This document shows positions 1 through 8,024 of a stretch of 64,000 nucleotides of DNA, piece by piece. The translations under genes were made by a program, and so were the position numbers. Each line of letters opens with the position of its first letter. The first letter of the stretch is position 1. The notes beneath the pieces were generated by a model. That model did no database searches. It had not been told where the DNA came from and was given only the letters and a program-made list of their open reading frames with translations. Origin of the DNA: Candidatus Mcinerneyibacterium aminivorans (GTDB taxonomy: Bacteria > Macinerneyibacteriota > Macinerneyibacteria > Macinerneyibacteriales > Macinerneyibacteriaceae); contig VSIX01000004.1 of assembly GCA_008086245.1 (NCBI GenBank), forward strand, positions 20,681 through 84,680. Reading direction: 5' to 3'.

Positions 1-2
1 TT

Positions 3-392
3 GGATTGATGCTAAATGTATCAAGGATTTCCATACCCGTTTCTGTAAATAATATATTAACCGAATTCGGGAATACAGTTGTTCCTTTAACGATGCTTGC
101 GCTGGGGATATTTTTCAATCTCCGATTTGAAAATTTTAAAATTTCATTCTCAGCATTTTTTATAAGAACTTTTGTAGGATTGATAATAGGATGTCTAATG
201 ACCGTTATTTTTGGCCTGAAGGGGTTAAATGGACTTACCGTAATTGTTGGAGCTTCTGCTCCCGTTGGCTATAACACGTTGACGTTTTCTACGATGGAAG
301 ATTTAAATGTGGAGCTGGCTGCCAGTGTTGTTTCGATATCTATTATTTTTAGTTTATTTTTTGTCCCTTTTCTTATTTTGATTTTAAAATAA
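3..392 (+). CDS. AEC-family transporter, C-terminal part (cut by window edge)
   Basis: The reading frame is already open at base 3, so only the last ~130 residues of a longer gene are present; the TTG/ATG codons at 6-11 are not the real start. The fragment is very hydrophobic, with about four membrane segments, and contains PLTMLALGIFF, typical of the C-terminal half of auxin-efflux-carrier/malate-permease (AEC, PF03547) proteins. These are inner-membrane carriers of organic or amino acids. The substrate cannot be read from this part. The DUF89 gene follows 10 bases downstream, so the two are probably co-transcribed. Confidence 0.7.
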   Translation, partial: GLMLNVSRISIPVSVNNILTEFGNTVVPLTMLALGIFFNLRFENFKISFSAFFIRTFVGLIIGCLMTVIFGLKGLNGLTVIVGASAPVGYNTLTFSTMEDLNVELAASVVSISIIFSLFFVPFLILILK

Positions 393-402
393 AGGAGAAT
401 AT

Positions 403-1269
403 ATGAGAACCACATATGAATGTATCCCATGTGCATTTAAGCAGGGAATTAATGTAGCAAAATCTCTTAATATGGAAGAGAAAAAATTAAAAACTATGAT
501 TCAGGAAATACTAAAATATTTATCTAAGATGGATTATGCAGAAACGACACCCCCGGAGCTTGCAAAAGTTGTTTATGAAATAATATATAAATATACAGAA
601 GTTGAGGATCCTTTTAAACAAAGTAAAGAATACTATAATAAAAAGCTTCTTACAATTCAGGATGACTTAAAAAAATATTTGAAAAACCACAATGATTTTG
701 ATGAACTATTAAAATTCGTAATTTCTGGAAACATAATTGATTTTGGAGCCATACATGATTTATCGGAGGAGGAAATATTTAAAACTATTGAAAATATAGA
801 GGATAACATGTTATCAATCGATCATTCAAGTTTAATGGAAAAAGCAGTTAAAAATGCGAACAGTATCTTCTATATAGGGGATAACTGCGGGGAGATTGTT
901 TTTGACAAACTTTTTATATCATATTTAAAAGATTCATATAAAATTAATAAAATTTATTTTGGAGTTAGGGGTGGTCCGATTATTAATGATATTACCAGGG
1001 AAGATGCCCTTGAAACCGGGATTAATGAATTGGCAGAAATATATGATACAGGCGTGAAAGCTCCCGGGGTTTTACTTGACAATTTAAAGAAAGATTTTAA
1101 GGATAAATTATTTGAAGCAGATCTTGTTATAGCCAAAGGACAGGGAAATTTTGAATCTCTGAGTAGTATTAAAAGAGATAATATGTTTTTTTTATTTATG
1201 GCTAAATGTTCGGTTGTAGCAGATAAATTAGGGGTAAAAGAAAAGAGTCTTATCTGCAAAAAAATTTAA
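403..1269 (+). CDS. DUF89/ARMT1-like damage-control phosphatase family protein
   Basis: A 288-residue protein. It opens with the CxxC element TTYECIPCAFKQ (Cys7, Cys10) and has the family metal-binding motif GDNCGEIVFD with Asp160-Asn161, followed by DLVIAKGQGNFE near residue 240. DUF89 proteins are metal-dependent phosphatases thought to hydrolyse damaged or wasteful phosphometabolites; this short form is the prokaryotic type. The start is ATG behind AAAGGAGA with good spacing. The substrate is not known; family membership is clear and the catalytic role is inferred from the family. Confidence 0.8.
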   Translation: MRTTYECIPCAFKQGINVAKSLNMEEKKLKTMIQEILKYLSKMDYAETTPPELAKVVYEIIYKYTEVEDPFKQSKEYYNKKLLTIQDDLKKYLKNHNDFDELLKFVISGNIIDFGAIHDLSEEEIFKTIENIEDNMLSIDHSSLMEKAVKNANSIFYIGDNCGEIVFDKLFISYLKDSYKINKIYFGVRGGPIINDITREDALETGINELAEIYDTGVKAPGVLLDNLKKDFKDKLFEADLVIAKGQGNFESLSSIKRDNMFFLFMAKCSVVADKLGVKEKSLICKKI

Positions 1270-1359
1270 TTTTAAAATTATTCGTAATATTATTATCATT
1301 TTTTGTTTTTTTATATAAAAATTTATTATATAATAGAAAATAGAATGAAGGAGGTTTTT

Positions 1360-2340
1360 TTGAAAAAATATATTATAATCCTTTTAATCGCACCTTTTTT
1401 AGTTATAGGCTGTAAATCGGAGTTAGAATCAGCTGCGAAAACAGAAAATGAGAATCAGAAAAATACAATAAATTATAAAATTGAAAAAATCAAGAATGAA
1501 AATTTCCCTTCTCAATTAATTAATATTGAAAAAAAGCTTGATTATGTTAAAAATAAATATCAGGAGTATTTAATTTCCTATAAATCTGATGGGTTGAAAA
1601 TTTTTGGAAAGATGAATATCCCCGATCAGGAAATTCCGGAAAATGGATTTCCTGTTGTTATAATAAATCATGGATATATTCCACCAAATAAATACGATAC
1701 GGATAATTCCTACAGGCTGGTGGACGGTTTTTTTGCTTCTTCCGGGTTTATTACCCTGAAATCAGATTATAGAGGCTGGAATAACTCGGAAAAACTTGAA
1801 AATTCTGTATATAACAGGCTGGGGCTTGTAAGGGATATAAAATATTTGCTGGAAGCAATCCCCAATATAGAGGAAGCCGATGAGAATAATGTTTTTGTTT
1901 TTGGACATTCCATGGGCGGGGAGGTAACATTAAAACTTCTGCAAACAATAGATGACAATAAATTACGTGCTGCTTCTTTGTGGGCTCCCTGCTATGAATA
2001 TTATCCCGAGGTTTCCTTATACTTTATAAGAGATGATGGGGAGAATGAAGAAATGGCCCAAAAAAGAAGGAAGAAAATCTTATCTTATATTCCCGAAAAG
2101 GATTTCCCTTTATATTCAGTTACTAATTATGTTAATTATATTGATATCCCCATTATTCTTCATCATGGAACAATGGATAAAAGTGTTCCCTTTCAGTGGA
2201 GTTTAAATCTTGTTGAAGAATTAAAAAAACACGGTAAAGACTATACTTTTTACAGTTATAAAGATGACCACAATCTTTCTAATAATTTTTTTAGTGTTCT
2301 TGCAAGGGATGTGAAATTTTTTAAGAAGAACATTCAGTAA
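1360..2340 (+). CDS. Alpha/beta hydrolase lipoprotein (prolyl-oligopeptidase/dienelactone-hydrolase type)
   Basis: I place the start at TTG 1360, directly after GAAGGAGG, which gives 326 residues beginning MKKYIIILL; an in-frame ATG lies at 1345 and a longer frame opens at 1303, but neither has a better ribosome site. The N-terminus is a lipoprotein signal with lipobox VIGC, so the enzyme should be membrane-anchored outside the cytoplasm. The alpha/beta hydrolase core has nucleophile elbow FGHSMGG (Ser184), then HHGTMDKSVP and DDHNLS, which supply the likely acid and catalytic histidine. It probably cleaves an ester or short peptide; the substrate cannot be predicted. It stands alone between DUF89 and a beta-propeller lipoprotein. 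Confidence 0.8.
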   Translation: MKKYIIILLIAPFLVIGCKSELESAAKTENENQKNTINYKIEKIKNENFPSQLINIEKKLDYVKNKYQEYLISYKSDGLKIFGKMNIPDQEIPENGFPVVIINHGYIPPNKYDTDNSYRLVDGFFASSGFITLKSDYRGWNNSEKLENSVYNRLGLVRDIKYLLEAIPNIEEADENNVFVFGHSMGGEVTLKLLQTIDDNKLRAASLWAPCYEYYPEVSLYFIRDDGENEEMAQKRRKKILSYIPEKDFPLYSVTNYVNYIDIPIILHHGTMDKSVPFQWSLNLVEELKKHGKDYTFYSYKDDHNLSNNFFSVLARDVKFFKKNIQ

Positions 2341-2427
2341 TTCCAGTATTGTTGAACAATAAGATTCTTTCTTTTTTCTGAAACATCCGGATTATCAAAG
2401 CTGTCTATTTATAAAAGGAGATAGATT

Positions 2428-3558
2428 ATGCAAAGAAAAATATTTATTATATTTATAGCTGTTGCAATAATTATTGCTGCAGGCTGCGGGGGAAATTATT
2501 CTGTTGATCAAAAAAATGGTTATAGGTTTATTGAAAATAAAATTAAAAATCCGGAAAACAAGCAGTTAAAGAAAATAAGGTCAAAAAAACTGAAAAATAA
2601 ATATCTTTATTATCCCTATTTCAGCAAAAATAAAATTGTTACATTTTATTATGATGAATCCAGGAATAAGAATATAGGCGTTTTTGATAAAAATTTAAAT
2701 TTACTTGAAAGTACAAATCTCAAAAAAGGGAAAGGTCCCGGAGAAATTATGATGGAAGCTGCTATAGGAATATATAAAGATAAAATATATATAGCAGATT
2801 TGCAGAAAAAATCATTTGAAATCTTTGATAGCAGGCTAGAATATCATGATACAGTTTTAATGAATAATGTGGTTAGTGCGATGTATAGAAATCCGAGTGA
2901 GATTGATATAAATCAAAACGGATTTTATTTTTCACCTACAATTCCTTATTCCGTAATAAATTTAAAATTTAATGGTGAATTAAATGCTAAAATAAAAAGT
3001 GATAAAAATGTAGAGGAGAATCCTCATAGAATTTGGGGTTGGAATTACTGTCTTCTTGATGCTTATAAGGATAATGTATTTGTAACATACCCCTCCAGGT
3101 CTTCAAAATACATAATTAGAAAATATGATAAAAACCTAAATCTGATTTGGGAAAATATAATCTATGATCAGTATAAAGATATATTGAAAAAAAGCTATAT
3201 TCAAAAAAATGATGGCTCTACACAGCCTAAAGGATCTTATAAGGTAAATGATATAAAAGTTTATAAAGACAAAATTTATTTATTAAGGGGTGTAGGAGGA
3301 GAACAGGTGTGGAATGGGAAACATTCAAAGTATCATATTGAGGAAATTGAGGGTGTGAACAATGGTTTTATCGATGTATTTGACAGCCAAAACGGGAAAT
3401 ATCTTTTTAGAATTAAAACAGAATTTTTAAATACTAAAATAACTTATGATTTTGATATAAGTAATGATAAATTTTATTTTTACAGCAATGTATTTTATCT
3501 TGATGGCAATAAAATTGATAAAGATTCGAATGTGTTAACGGTTGCAAAATTGAAGTAA
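2428..3558 (+). CDS. Six-bladed beta-propeller lipoprotein
   Basis: A 376-residue exported lipoprotein: hydrophobic signal, then lipobox IAAGC with Cys20. The motif KKGKGPGE around residue 105 is the hallmark of the 6-bladed beta-propeller family best known in Bacteroidetes (BF3164-like), and the rest is a series of repeated strand patterns such as YKDKIYIADL and YKDKIYLLRG, i.e. propeller blades. These proteins have no known enzymatic activity and are thought to bind ligands at the cell surface. Start ATG with AAAGGAG upstream. A near-perfect palindrome (2347-2361, TATTGTT-G-AACAATA) lies in the gap upstream. Confidence 0.7.
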   Translation: MQRKIFIIFIAVAIIIAAGCGGNYSVDQKNGYRFIENKIKNPENKQLKKIRSKKLKNKYLYYPYFSKNKIVTFYYDESRNKNIGVFDKNLNLLESTNLKKGKGPGEIMMEAAIGIYKDKIYIADLQKKSFEIFDSRLEYHDTVLMNNVVSAMYRNPSEIDINQNGFYFSPTIPYSVINLKFNGELNAKIKSDKNVEENPHRIWGWNYCLLDAYKDNVFVTYPSRSSKYIIRKYDKNLNLIWENIIYDQYKDILKKSYIQKNDGSTQPKGSYKVNDIKVYKDKIYLLRGVGGEQVWNGKHSKYHIEEIEGVNNGFIDVFDSQNGKYLFRIKTEFLNTKITYDFDISNDKFYFYSNVFYLDGNKIDKDSNVLTVAKLK

Positions 3559-3735
3559 AGATTACTATTTTTCGATTAAATAATTAAGTAATTTCATGAT
3601 GTGTAACGCTTGATACGTAACCGGTATGATTGTAGTGATTACAGACAGCAGAAAACACAATTTCTCTTTATTTTTAATTCTACAACATTATAATATTTAT
3701 ATAGGAAAAATTATTTTCTGCTGGAGGAGCTGGGT

Positions 3736-4578
3736 TTGAGGTTTAAAAAAATATTTTTTGTTTTTTTTCTAATATTTATATTTTTATTTTTTTTAGTTGC
3801 GGTTAATGGTATTTCTCCTTCTGATATAAATAAAAATTTAAAAATTTCCGAATCAAAACTGCTGGATCTGGATAAAGTATATGTGAAAAAAGTGATTGAT
3901 GGAGATACTTTTAAAACTAATGATAATAAATCTATTAGGTTGATCGGCATCAATACTCCAGAAATAGAGCATCACGATCAAAAAGTAGAATATTTTGGCA
4001 GGGAGGCAGCAAAATATACTAAAGACCGAATAGAAGGGAAAACGGTATTTCTAGAATACGGGATTCAAAAGCGGGATAAATATCAGAGAGTTTTGGCTTA
4101 TGTATATCTTTTAGATGGAACCTTTTTTAATGCAGAGCTTGTTAAAAAAGGGTATGCCGACCTTATGACAATTCCTCCCAATATTAAATATACGGATCTG
4201 TTTCAAAAACTGGCAAAAGAAGCAAGAATTGAAAATAGGGGACTCTGGGATAATCCGGGTTTATCAAAAAAAAATAATTTAAAAGAGATAAACTGGAGAA
4301 AAGCAGGGGAGTTTGTCGGTGAGGAAGTTGCTGTAACAGGGAAAGTCATCGATACTTATGATTCTGGAAAAGCAATATTTTTAAATTATCATAAAGATTA
4401 CAAACATACATTTACTGCAGTTATTTTTAAAAGTGATGAATATAAGTTCAATTTTGAACCCGAAAAATATTATTTGAACAAAAAAATAAAAGTAAAAGGA
4501 AAGATTAAAGTATATAAGGGAGCACCGGAGATAATTGTTGAAGAGCCCTCACAAATCAAATTAATAAATCCCCGGTAA
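3736..4578 (+). CDS. Membrane-anchored or secreted thermonuclease (SNase) with C-terminal OB-like domain
   Basis: Start TTG 3736 behind GGAGGAG. Residues ~5-25 are a hydrophobic signal/anchor. Residues ~48-172 are a staphylococcal-nuclease domain: VIDGDTF, RLIGINTPE (catalytic Arg and Glu), and KYQRVLAYVYL (second catalytic Arg), ending RGLWDNPG. The enzyme is a calcium-dependent nuclease that cleaves RNA and DNA outside the cytoplasm. Residues ~185-280 form a second, beta-rich domain (VAVTGKVIDTY, KIKVKGKIKVY, APEIIVEEP) resembling an OB-fold nucleic-acid-binding module, so the protein may hold its substrate. It has its own gap upstream and is not obviously in an operon. Confidence 0.85.
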   Translation: MRFKKIFFVFFLIFIFLFFLVAVNGISPSDINKNLKISESKLLDLDKVYVKKVIDGDTFKTNDNKSIRLIGINTPEIEHHDQKVEYFGREAAKYTKDRIEGKTVFLEYGIQKRDKYQRVLAYVYLLDGTFFNAELVKKGYADLMTIPPNIKYTDLFQKLAKEARIENRGLWDNPGLSKKNNLKEINWRKAGEFVGEEVAVTGKVIDTYDSGKAIFLNYHKDYKHTFTAVIFKSDEYKFNFEPEKYYLNKKIKVKGKIKVYKGAPEIIVEEPSQIKLINPR

Positions 4579-4634
4579 CTTCATGATTGTCCTGCAGATA
4601 ATCTATATTTTAAGAAAATATAAAGGATTGGTAT

Positions 4635-5750
4635 ATGAGTAAAGTGTATTTGGGAAAATGTGAAGAGTACGATAAGAAAAAAATTAAAACAATTTTGAAA
4701 AAAGCTTTTAAAGAACTGGGAGGTATTGATTTTGTTAAAAATAAAAAAATACTTCTAAACCCAAATCTTTTAGCTCCTGCTGAACCTGAAAAAGCAGTTA
4801 CAACCCATCCCTCAGTTCTGGAAGCAACCGGTCAAATAGTTCAGGAACACGGTGGGGAAGTTTTTGTAGGAGACAGCCCGGGAATGGGAACATTTAAAAT
4901 TTTATATCGAAAAACCGGGATTGAAAAGGTTGTCAGGGAAAATGGGTTTAAGTTTGCTAATTTTAAAGATAAAATTCAGGTCCCCAATAAAGATGGTAAG
5001 ATTGTAAAAAATTTTACGCTTGCTAAGGCATATAGGGAAGTTGATATAGTTTTTTCACTTGCAAAATTAAAAACTCACGGGATGGCCTACTATACAGGAG
5101 CCATCAAAAATCTTTTTGGAATGGTGCCGGGTTTACTCAAGCCTCAATTCCATTATAAATTTTCCGATAAAGAACTGTTTGCCCAGATGCTTGTTGATCT
5201 GAATTTTGCCATAAAACCCGAACTGGCAATTATTGATGGTATAGTCGCAATGGAAGGGGATGGTCCCAGAAATGGTAATCCAAGAAATATAAATTCGTTA
5301 TTGATTTCAAGGGATTTTGTAGCTGCTGATAGTGTTGCATGCAGACTGGTTAATATTGACCCCCGGGAAATTATTCATATCAGGAAGGGAAGCGAAAGTA
5401 ATCTAGGTGAGATGGAAAAAAAAAGAATAGAAATTGTAGGAGATATTTTTGATGATTTGAAAGTATCAAAATTCAAACAACCTCCAAAAGAAACTAAAGT
5501 GGATAGCGTCGTACCGCTGCCGGGATTTATAAAAAAAATTGTTAAAAAGATTCTAGTCCCGAAACCCAAATTCGATCATAAAAAATGCATTTTATGTAAA
5601 GAATGTATAAAGATATGCCCCTCCAAACCGAAAAGTTTAAAAATAAAGGATAACAAAATAAAAATTAATCGAAATTCCTGTATCAAATGTTTTTGCTGCC
5701 AGGAAATGTGTCCGGCGGGAGCTATAAATGCAAGAAGATTCGTTTTGTAA
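4635..5750 (+). CDS. DUF362 protein with C-terminal 2x[4Fe-4S] ferredoxin domain
   Basis: A 371-residue protein. The N-terminal ~300 residues are a DUF362 domain, with HPSVLEATGQIV, VFVGDSPG and KLKTHGMAYYTGAIKN. The last ~60 residues carry two ferredoxin motifs, CILCKECIKICP and CIKCFCCQEMCP, each binding a [4Fe-4S] cluster. DUF362 iron-sulfur proteins are common in strict anaerobes but their reaction is not established. No partner oxidoreductase lies next to it. Confidence 0.85.
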   Translation: MSKVYLGKCEEYDKKKIKTILKKAFKELGGIDFVKNKKILLNPNLLAPAEPEKAVTTHPSVLEATGQIVQEHGGEVFVGDSPGMGTFKILYRKTGIEKVVRENGFKFANFKDKIQVPNKDGKIVKNFTLAKAYREVDIVFSLAKLKTHGMAYYTGAIKNLFGMVPGLLKPQFHYKFSDKELFAQMLVDLNFAIKPELAIIDGIVAMEGDGPRNGNPRNINSLLISRDFVAADSVACRLVNIDPREIIHIRKGSESNLGEMEKKRIEIVGDIFDDLKVSKFKQPPKETKVDSVVPLPGFIKKIVKKILVPKPKFDHKKCILCKECIKICPSKPKSLKIKDNKIKINRNSCIKCFCCQEMCPAGAINARRFVL

Positions 5751-5911
5751 AATAGAAATTATTTAATTTCTTATAAAAAAATGAGCTTTATATTCTTAAA
5801 TTTATCCCGGATAAAATTATAAATATTATCAATATATAATATTTTTATTAAAATATTGAAAATAAACATATTAAATGTTATCGTAAATGTATAGTAAAAA
5901 AGGAATCTAAG

Positions 5912-6766
5912 ATGGATTTGAAAATCTTATCAGATAATAAATTATTTCAATCAGTCAATGTTGAAAAATTAAATTCTTCGGGTGTTGATTTCAATCAGAT
6001 TTTTAAACAGATTAGATTTAATGAAAACGAGGTTGTAATTAAGCAGGGGAACAGGGCCAATAAGCTATATTTAATAAAATCAGGGTCCGTAGTTATTAAA
6101 AAGAAAGTAGATAAAAATAAAAAAGTGGCGGTGAATAAGCTGTATAAGAATGATTTTTTTGGAGAGCTTGGAATTTTATTGCCCCGAAGAGAAAGAACAG
6201 CAATGGTTATTGCAGATACTGAACTGGATCTGTATGTTATAAATAGGGAAAATCTTTTTTTTCTTATTAAAAAATGTAAACAAATAAAAAACAATATGCT
6301 TAAAAATATTGCACGAATTATTGAAAATTCCGATAAGAAAAAGCTGGCCGAAAAATTACAAGAGGATGTCATTTTTGATTTATATGAAAATATTAAAAAT
6401 AATAGTAAAAAGAAAGACAAGACTACAGAGAGAAGGCATAGATTTACTGTTAAAAAAAATAAAAAATTTATAGTAATCCAGGAGAATGAGGTTTTTTATT
6501 TCAGTTCTGATAAAAATTACAGTTTTATCCATGTTTATGATAAGCACTATTTTTATAATAAAAGTTTAAAGAAGGTGGAGAAAGAGCTTGATAAATCAAA
6601 ATTTATGCGAATACATCGGAAATACATAATATCCTGCGATAAAGTTTCCCAAATTAACAAAGAAGCTTCAAGACAATATTATGTAGTGCTTAAAGATGAC
6701 AATAAAACAAGATTGAAGGTCGGACGCACCTTTATAAAAAAATTAAAAAACAGATTTGACATTTAA
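5912..6766 (+). CDS. Cyclic-nucleotide-binding domain fused to LytTR DNA-binding domain
   Basis: Residues ~8-120 are a cNMP-binding domain of the CRP type, with phosphate-cassette-like segment FFGELGILLPRRERTAMV keeping the Glu and Arg contacts. After a lysine-rich linker (~145-170), residues ~180-284 are a LytTR domain: FTVKKNKKFIVIQ, YFSSDKNYSFIHVY, MRIHRKYIIS and LKVGRTF. LytTR domains bind short direct-repeat DNA sites, normally behind a response-regulator receiver; here the sensor is a ligand-binding CRP-like domain, so this is a probable transcription factor. It stands alone. The ligand is unknown and no nucleotide cyclase for cAMP is visible in the window. Confidence 0.85.
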   Translation: MDLKILSDNKLFQSVNVEKLNSSGVDFNQIFKQIRFNENEVVIKQGNRANKLYLIKSGSVVIKKKVDKNKKVAVNKLYKNDFFGELGILLPRRERTAMVIADTELDLYVINRENLFFLIKKCKQIKNNMLKNIARIIENSDKKKLAEKLQEDVIFDLYENIKNNSKKKDKTTERRHRFTVKKNKKFIVIQENEVFYFSSDKNYSFIHVYDKHYFYNKSLKKVEKELDKSKFMRIHRKYIISCDKVSQINKEASRQYYVVLKDDNKTRLKVGRTFIKKLKNRFDI

Positions 6767-6767
6767 G

Positions 6768-6779
6768 CAAACCGGTTTG
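6768..6779. promoter_or_regulatory. Perfect 12-bp palindrome CAAACCGGTTTG
   Basis: The 12-base palindrome starts 1 base after the stop of the cNMP-LytTR gene, and CCGGTT recurs ~15 bases later, allowing an alternative stem followed by an A-rich stretch. It could be an operator for the HD gene downstream or part of a weak terminator. Role undecided. Confidence 0.35.
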
Positions 6780-6898
6780 TAAAGCTATTTGCCGGTTAAT
6801 AAAAAAAAATGTCGTTCTACGAAATTAATTATTTAAAAATATGCAATTTTCCCTTAACATATATGTATTAAAATGTGGTATTAAAGGGAGGGGTGTCT

Positions 6899-7456
6899 AT
6901 GAGGTTTTATGATAATCATTTTAAAAAAAATAAAGAAGAGGGAATGGAGGAAGCTGTAAAGTATCTTATTATAGCTATACTGGAAAATAATGATACTGAA
7001 AGGCCTATTCTTATGCATTCCTTAAGGGTTGGATACAGGCTCGAGGAGTACAATTACGAGACCAATTTAATTATTGCCGGAATATTGCATGATATTGTTA
7101 TAGAAACACATGTTACAAATAAAGATATTGCAAACAATTTTGATCCAGAAATTGCAAAATTAATTAAAGCATACAGCCTATATGATGACTTTACTGAAAT
7201 TTTGGAGCAGTACGATTTGAATTATCCAGTGGATTACAAATTTGTAAAAAATCTTTTAGTATTAAAATGTATTGATTATGCTGATATACTAAAACATTAT
7301 TCTGTTGCAATTCACACGGAGGAGTATATTCATAAGTTGAGAAAATTTAAAAATAGATTTCATGAAATATTAAAAAATGAACCAGGATACAATCAGTTTT
7401 TGGAGCAATATGAAAAACTGAATGAAAATCGAAAGTATCATGCCGATAATTTTTAG
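6899..7456 (+). CDS. HD-domain protein (RelA/SpoT-type phosphohydrolase fold)
   Basis: I use ATG 6899, directly behind AAAGGGAGGGG, rather than the in-frame GTG at 6875, giving 185 residues. It has the HD-domain signature: LMHSLRVGYRL (first His) and IIAGILHDIVIE (the His-Asp pair), in the order seen in the N-terminal hydrolase domain of RelA/SpoT enzymes and MESH1-like proteins. Such proteins hydrolyse phosphate bonds of nucleotides such as (p)ppGpp with a divalent metal. No synthetase or TGS domain is attached. Nucleotide specificity is not readable from sequence alone. Confidence 0.75.
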   Translation: MRFYDNHFKKNKEEGMEEAVKYLIIAILENNDTERPILMHSLRVGYRLEEYNYETNLIIAGILHDIVIETHVTNKDIANNFDPEIAKLIKAYSLYDDFTEILEQYDLNYPVDYKFVKNLLVLKCIDYADILKHYSVAIHTEEYIHKLRKFKNRFHEILKNEPGYNQFLEQYEKLNENRKYHADNF

Positions 7457-7540
7457 TGTAGATATATGGAGTAAAAGAAAGATAATCAAACTGAATCATT
7501 TATTATTTCCCAATATGAAGTCTTCTTTAATATGAAAAAA

Positions 7541-7570
7541 GTGTCTGTGTTAGTGTGAGTGTGAGTTTGA
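7541..7570. repeat. Five hexamer units of the GTGTGA type
   Basis: Reads GTGTCT, GTGTTA, GTGTGA, GTGTGA, GTTTGA in exact six-base register. Two units are identical and the others differ at one to three positions. Confidence 0.75.
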
Positions 7571-7572
7571 AA

Positions 7573-7590
7573 AAATCCCTGGCGGGATTT
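7573..7590. other. Perfect hairpin AAATCCC-TGGC-GGGATTT
   Basis: A 7-bp perfect stem with a 4-base loop, preceded by A-rich and followed by ATTC sequence. It lies 116 bases downstream of the HD gene stop and could act as its terminator, though it lacks a clean U-tract. Confidence 0.5.
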
Positions 7591-7593
7591 ATT

Positions 7594-7612
7594 CAATGTA
7601 CATCATACATTG
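7594..7612. other. Perfect hairpin CAATGTA-CATCA-TACATTG
   Basis: A second perfect 7-bp inverted repeat with a 5-base loop begins three bases after the previous hairpin. Two adjacent perfect stems in AT-rich DNA suggest a structured element or operator. Confidence 0.45.
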
Positions 7613-7726
7613 CACAAAGCACAAAGTTTAAATCTTATTCCTTTGAAGAAATCAAAAAAATCTATCAGTCATGCTGAGCCATAAGCTAGGATCGTGATTT
7701 TAGAACCAGTAGCAGAAAATACAATT

Positions 7727-7754
7727 GAAAGTTGAAAGATGAAATTTGAAAGTT
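7727..7754. repeat. Heptamer tandem array of GAAAGTT type
   Basis: Reads GAAAGTT, GAAAGAT, GAAATTT, GAAAGTT in exact seven-base register and fades into AAAAATA as a possible fifth unit. The style resembles the short tandemly repeated sequences known from cyanobacterial and other bacterial intergenic regions. Confidence 0.7.
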
Positions 7755-7776
7755 AAAAATAACACTTCGTGCTTTT

Positions 7777-7806
7777 CTAGAATTAGAACTAAAACTAGAA
7801 CCAGAA
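7777..7806. repeat. Five hexamer units of the CTAGAA type
   Basis: Reads CTAGAA, TTAGAA, CTAAAA, CTAGAA, CCAGAA in exact six-base register. A related phrase, TAGAACCAGTAGCAGAA, occurs ~75 bases upstream (from 7701). Confidence 0.7.
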
Positions 7807-8024
7807 AAACTTTAAATGTTACATTCGAAAGCCCGGGATTTAGTTCACTTCGTTAGCTTCAGCAGGAATATGTATGAAATTAGCAAATAATAAATAGTGA
7901 ATAGCTCAAATGTTAACCTTCGAAGAAAATGCTTTAAAAATTATTCTTTCTGATTGATTTTATTTTACATTATGAAATAATTAAACTGGAGTAAATAAAA
8001 TTAAAGTAAAATAAGGAGTATATT

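Larger units (their letters stand above)
7457..8024. other. Non-coding spacer with short tandem repeats and hairpins
   Basis: About 570 bases without a credible gene, between the HD gene and the diguanylate cyclase. It holds three five-unit tandem arrays of six or seven bases, two perfect hairpins, and a recurring ACTTCGT word (near 7764 and 7847). It also shares the word GTGAATA (7897-7903) with the repeat at 41601-41635. Base composition is less AT-biased than the flanking genes in places. It looks like a patch of short-repeat expansion, not a decayed gene: I found no residual reading frame. Confidence 0.6.

Noticed and set aside
1303-1360. Longer N-terminus for the hydrolase lipoprotein
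   Set aside because: The extra 19 residues lie before the GGAGG ribosome site and would precede the lipoprotein signal.
7541-7806. Possible CRISPR array
   Set aside because: Units are six or seven bases, directly adjacent, without unique spacers and without cas genes nearby.
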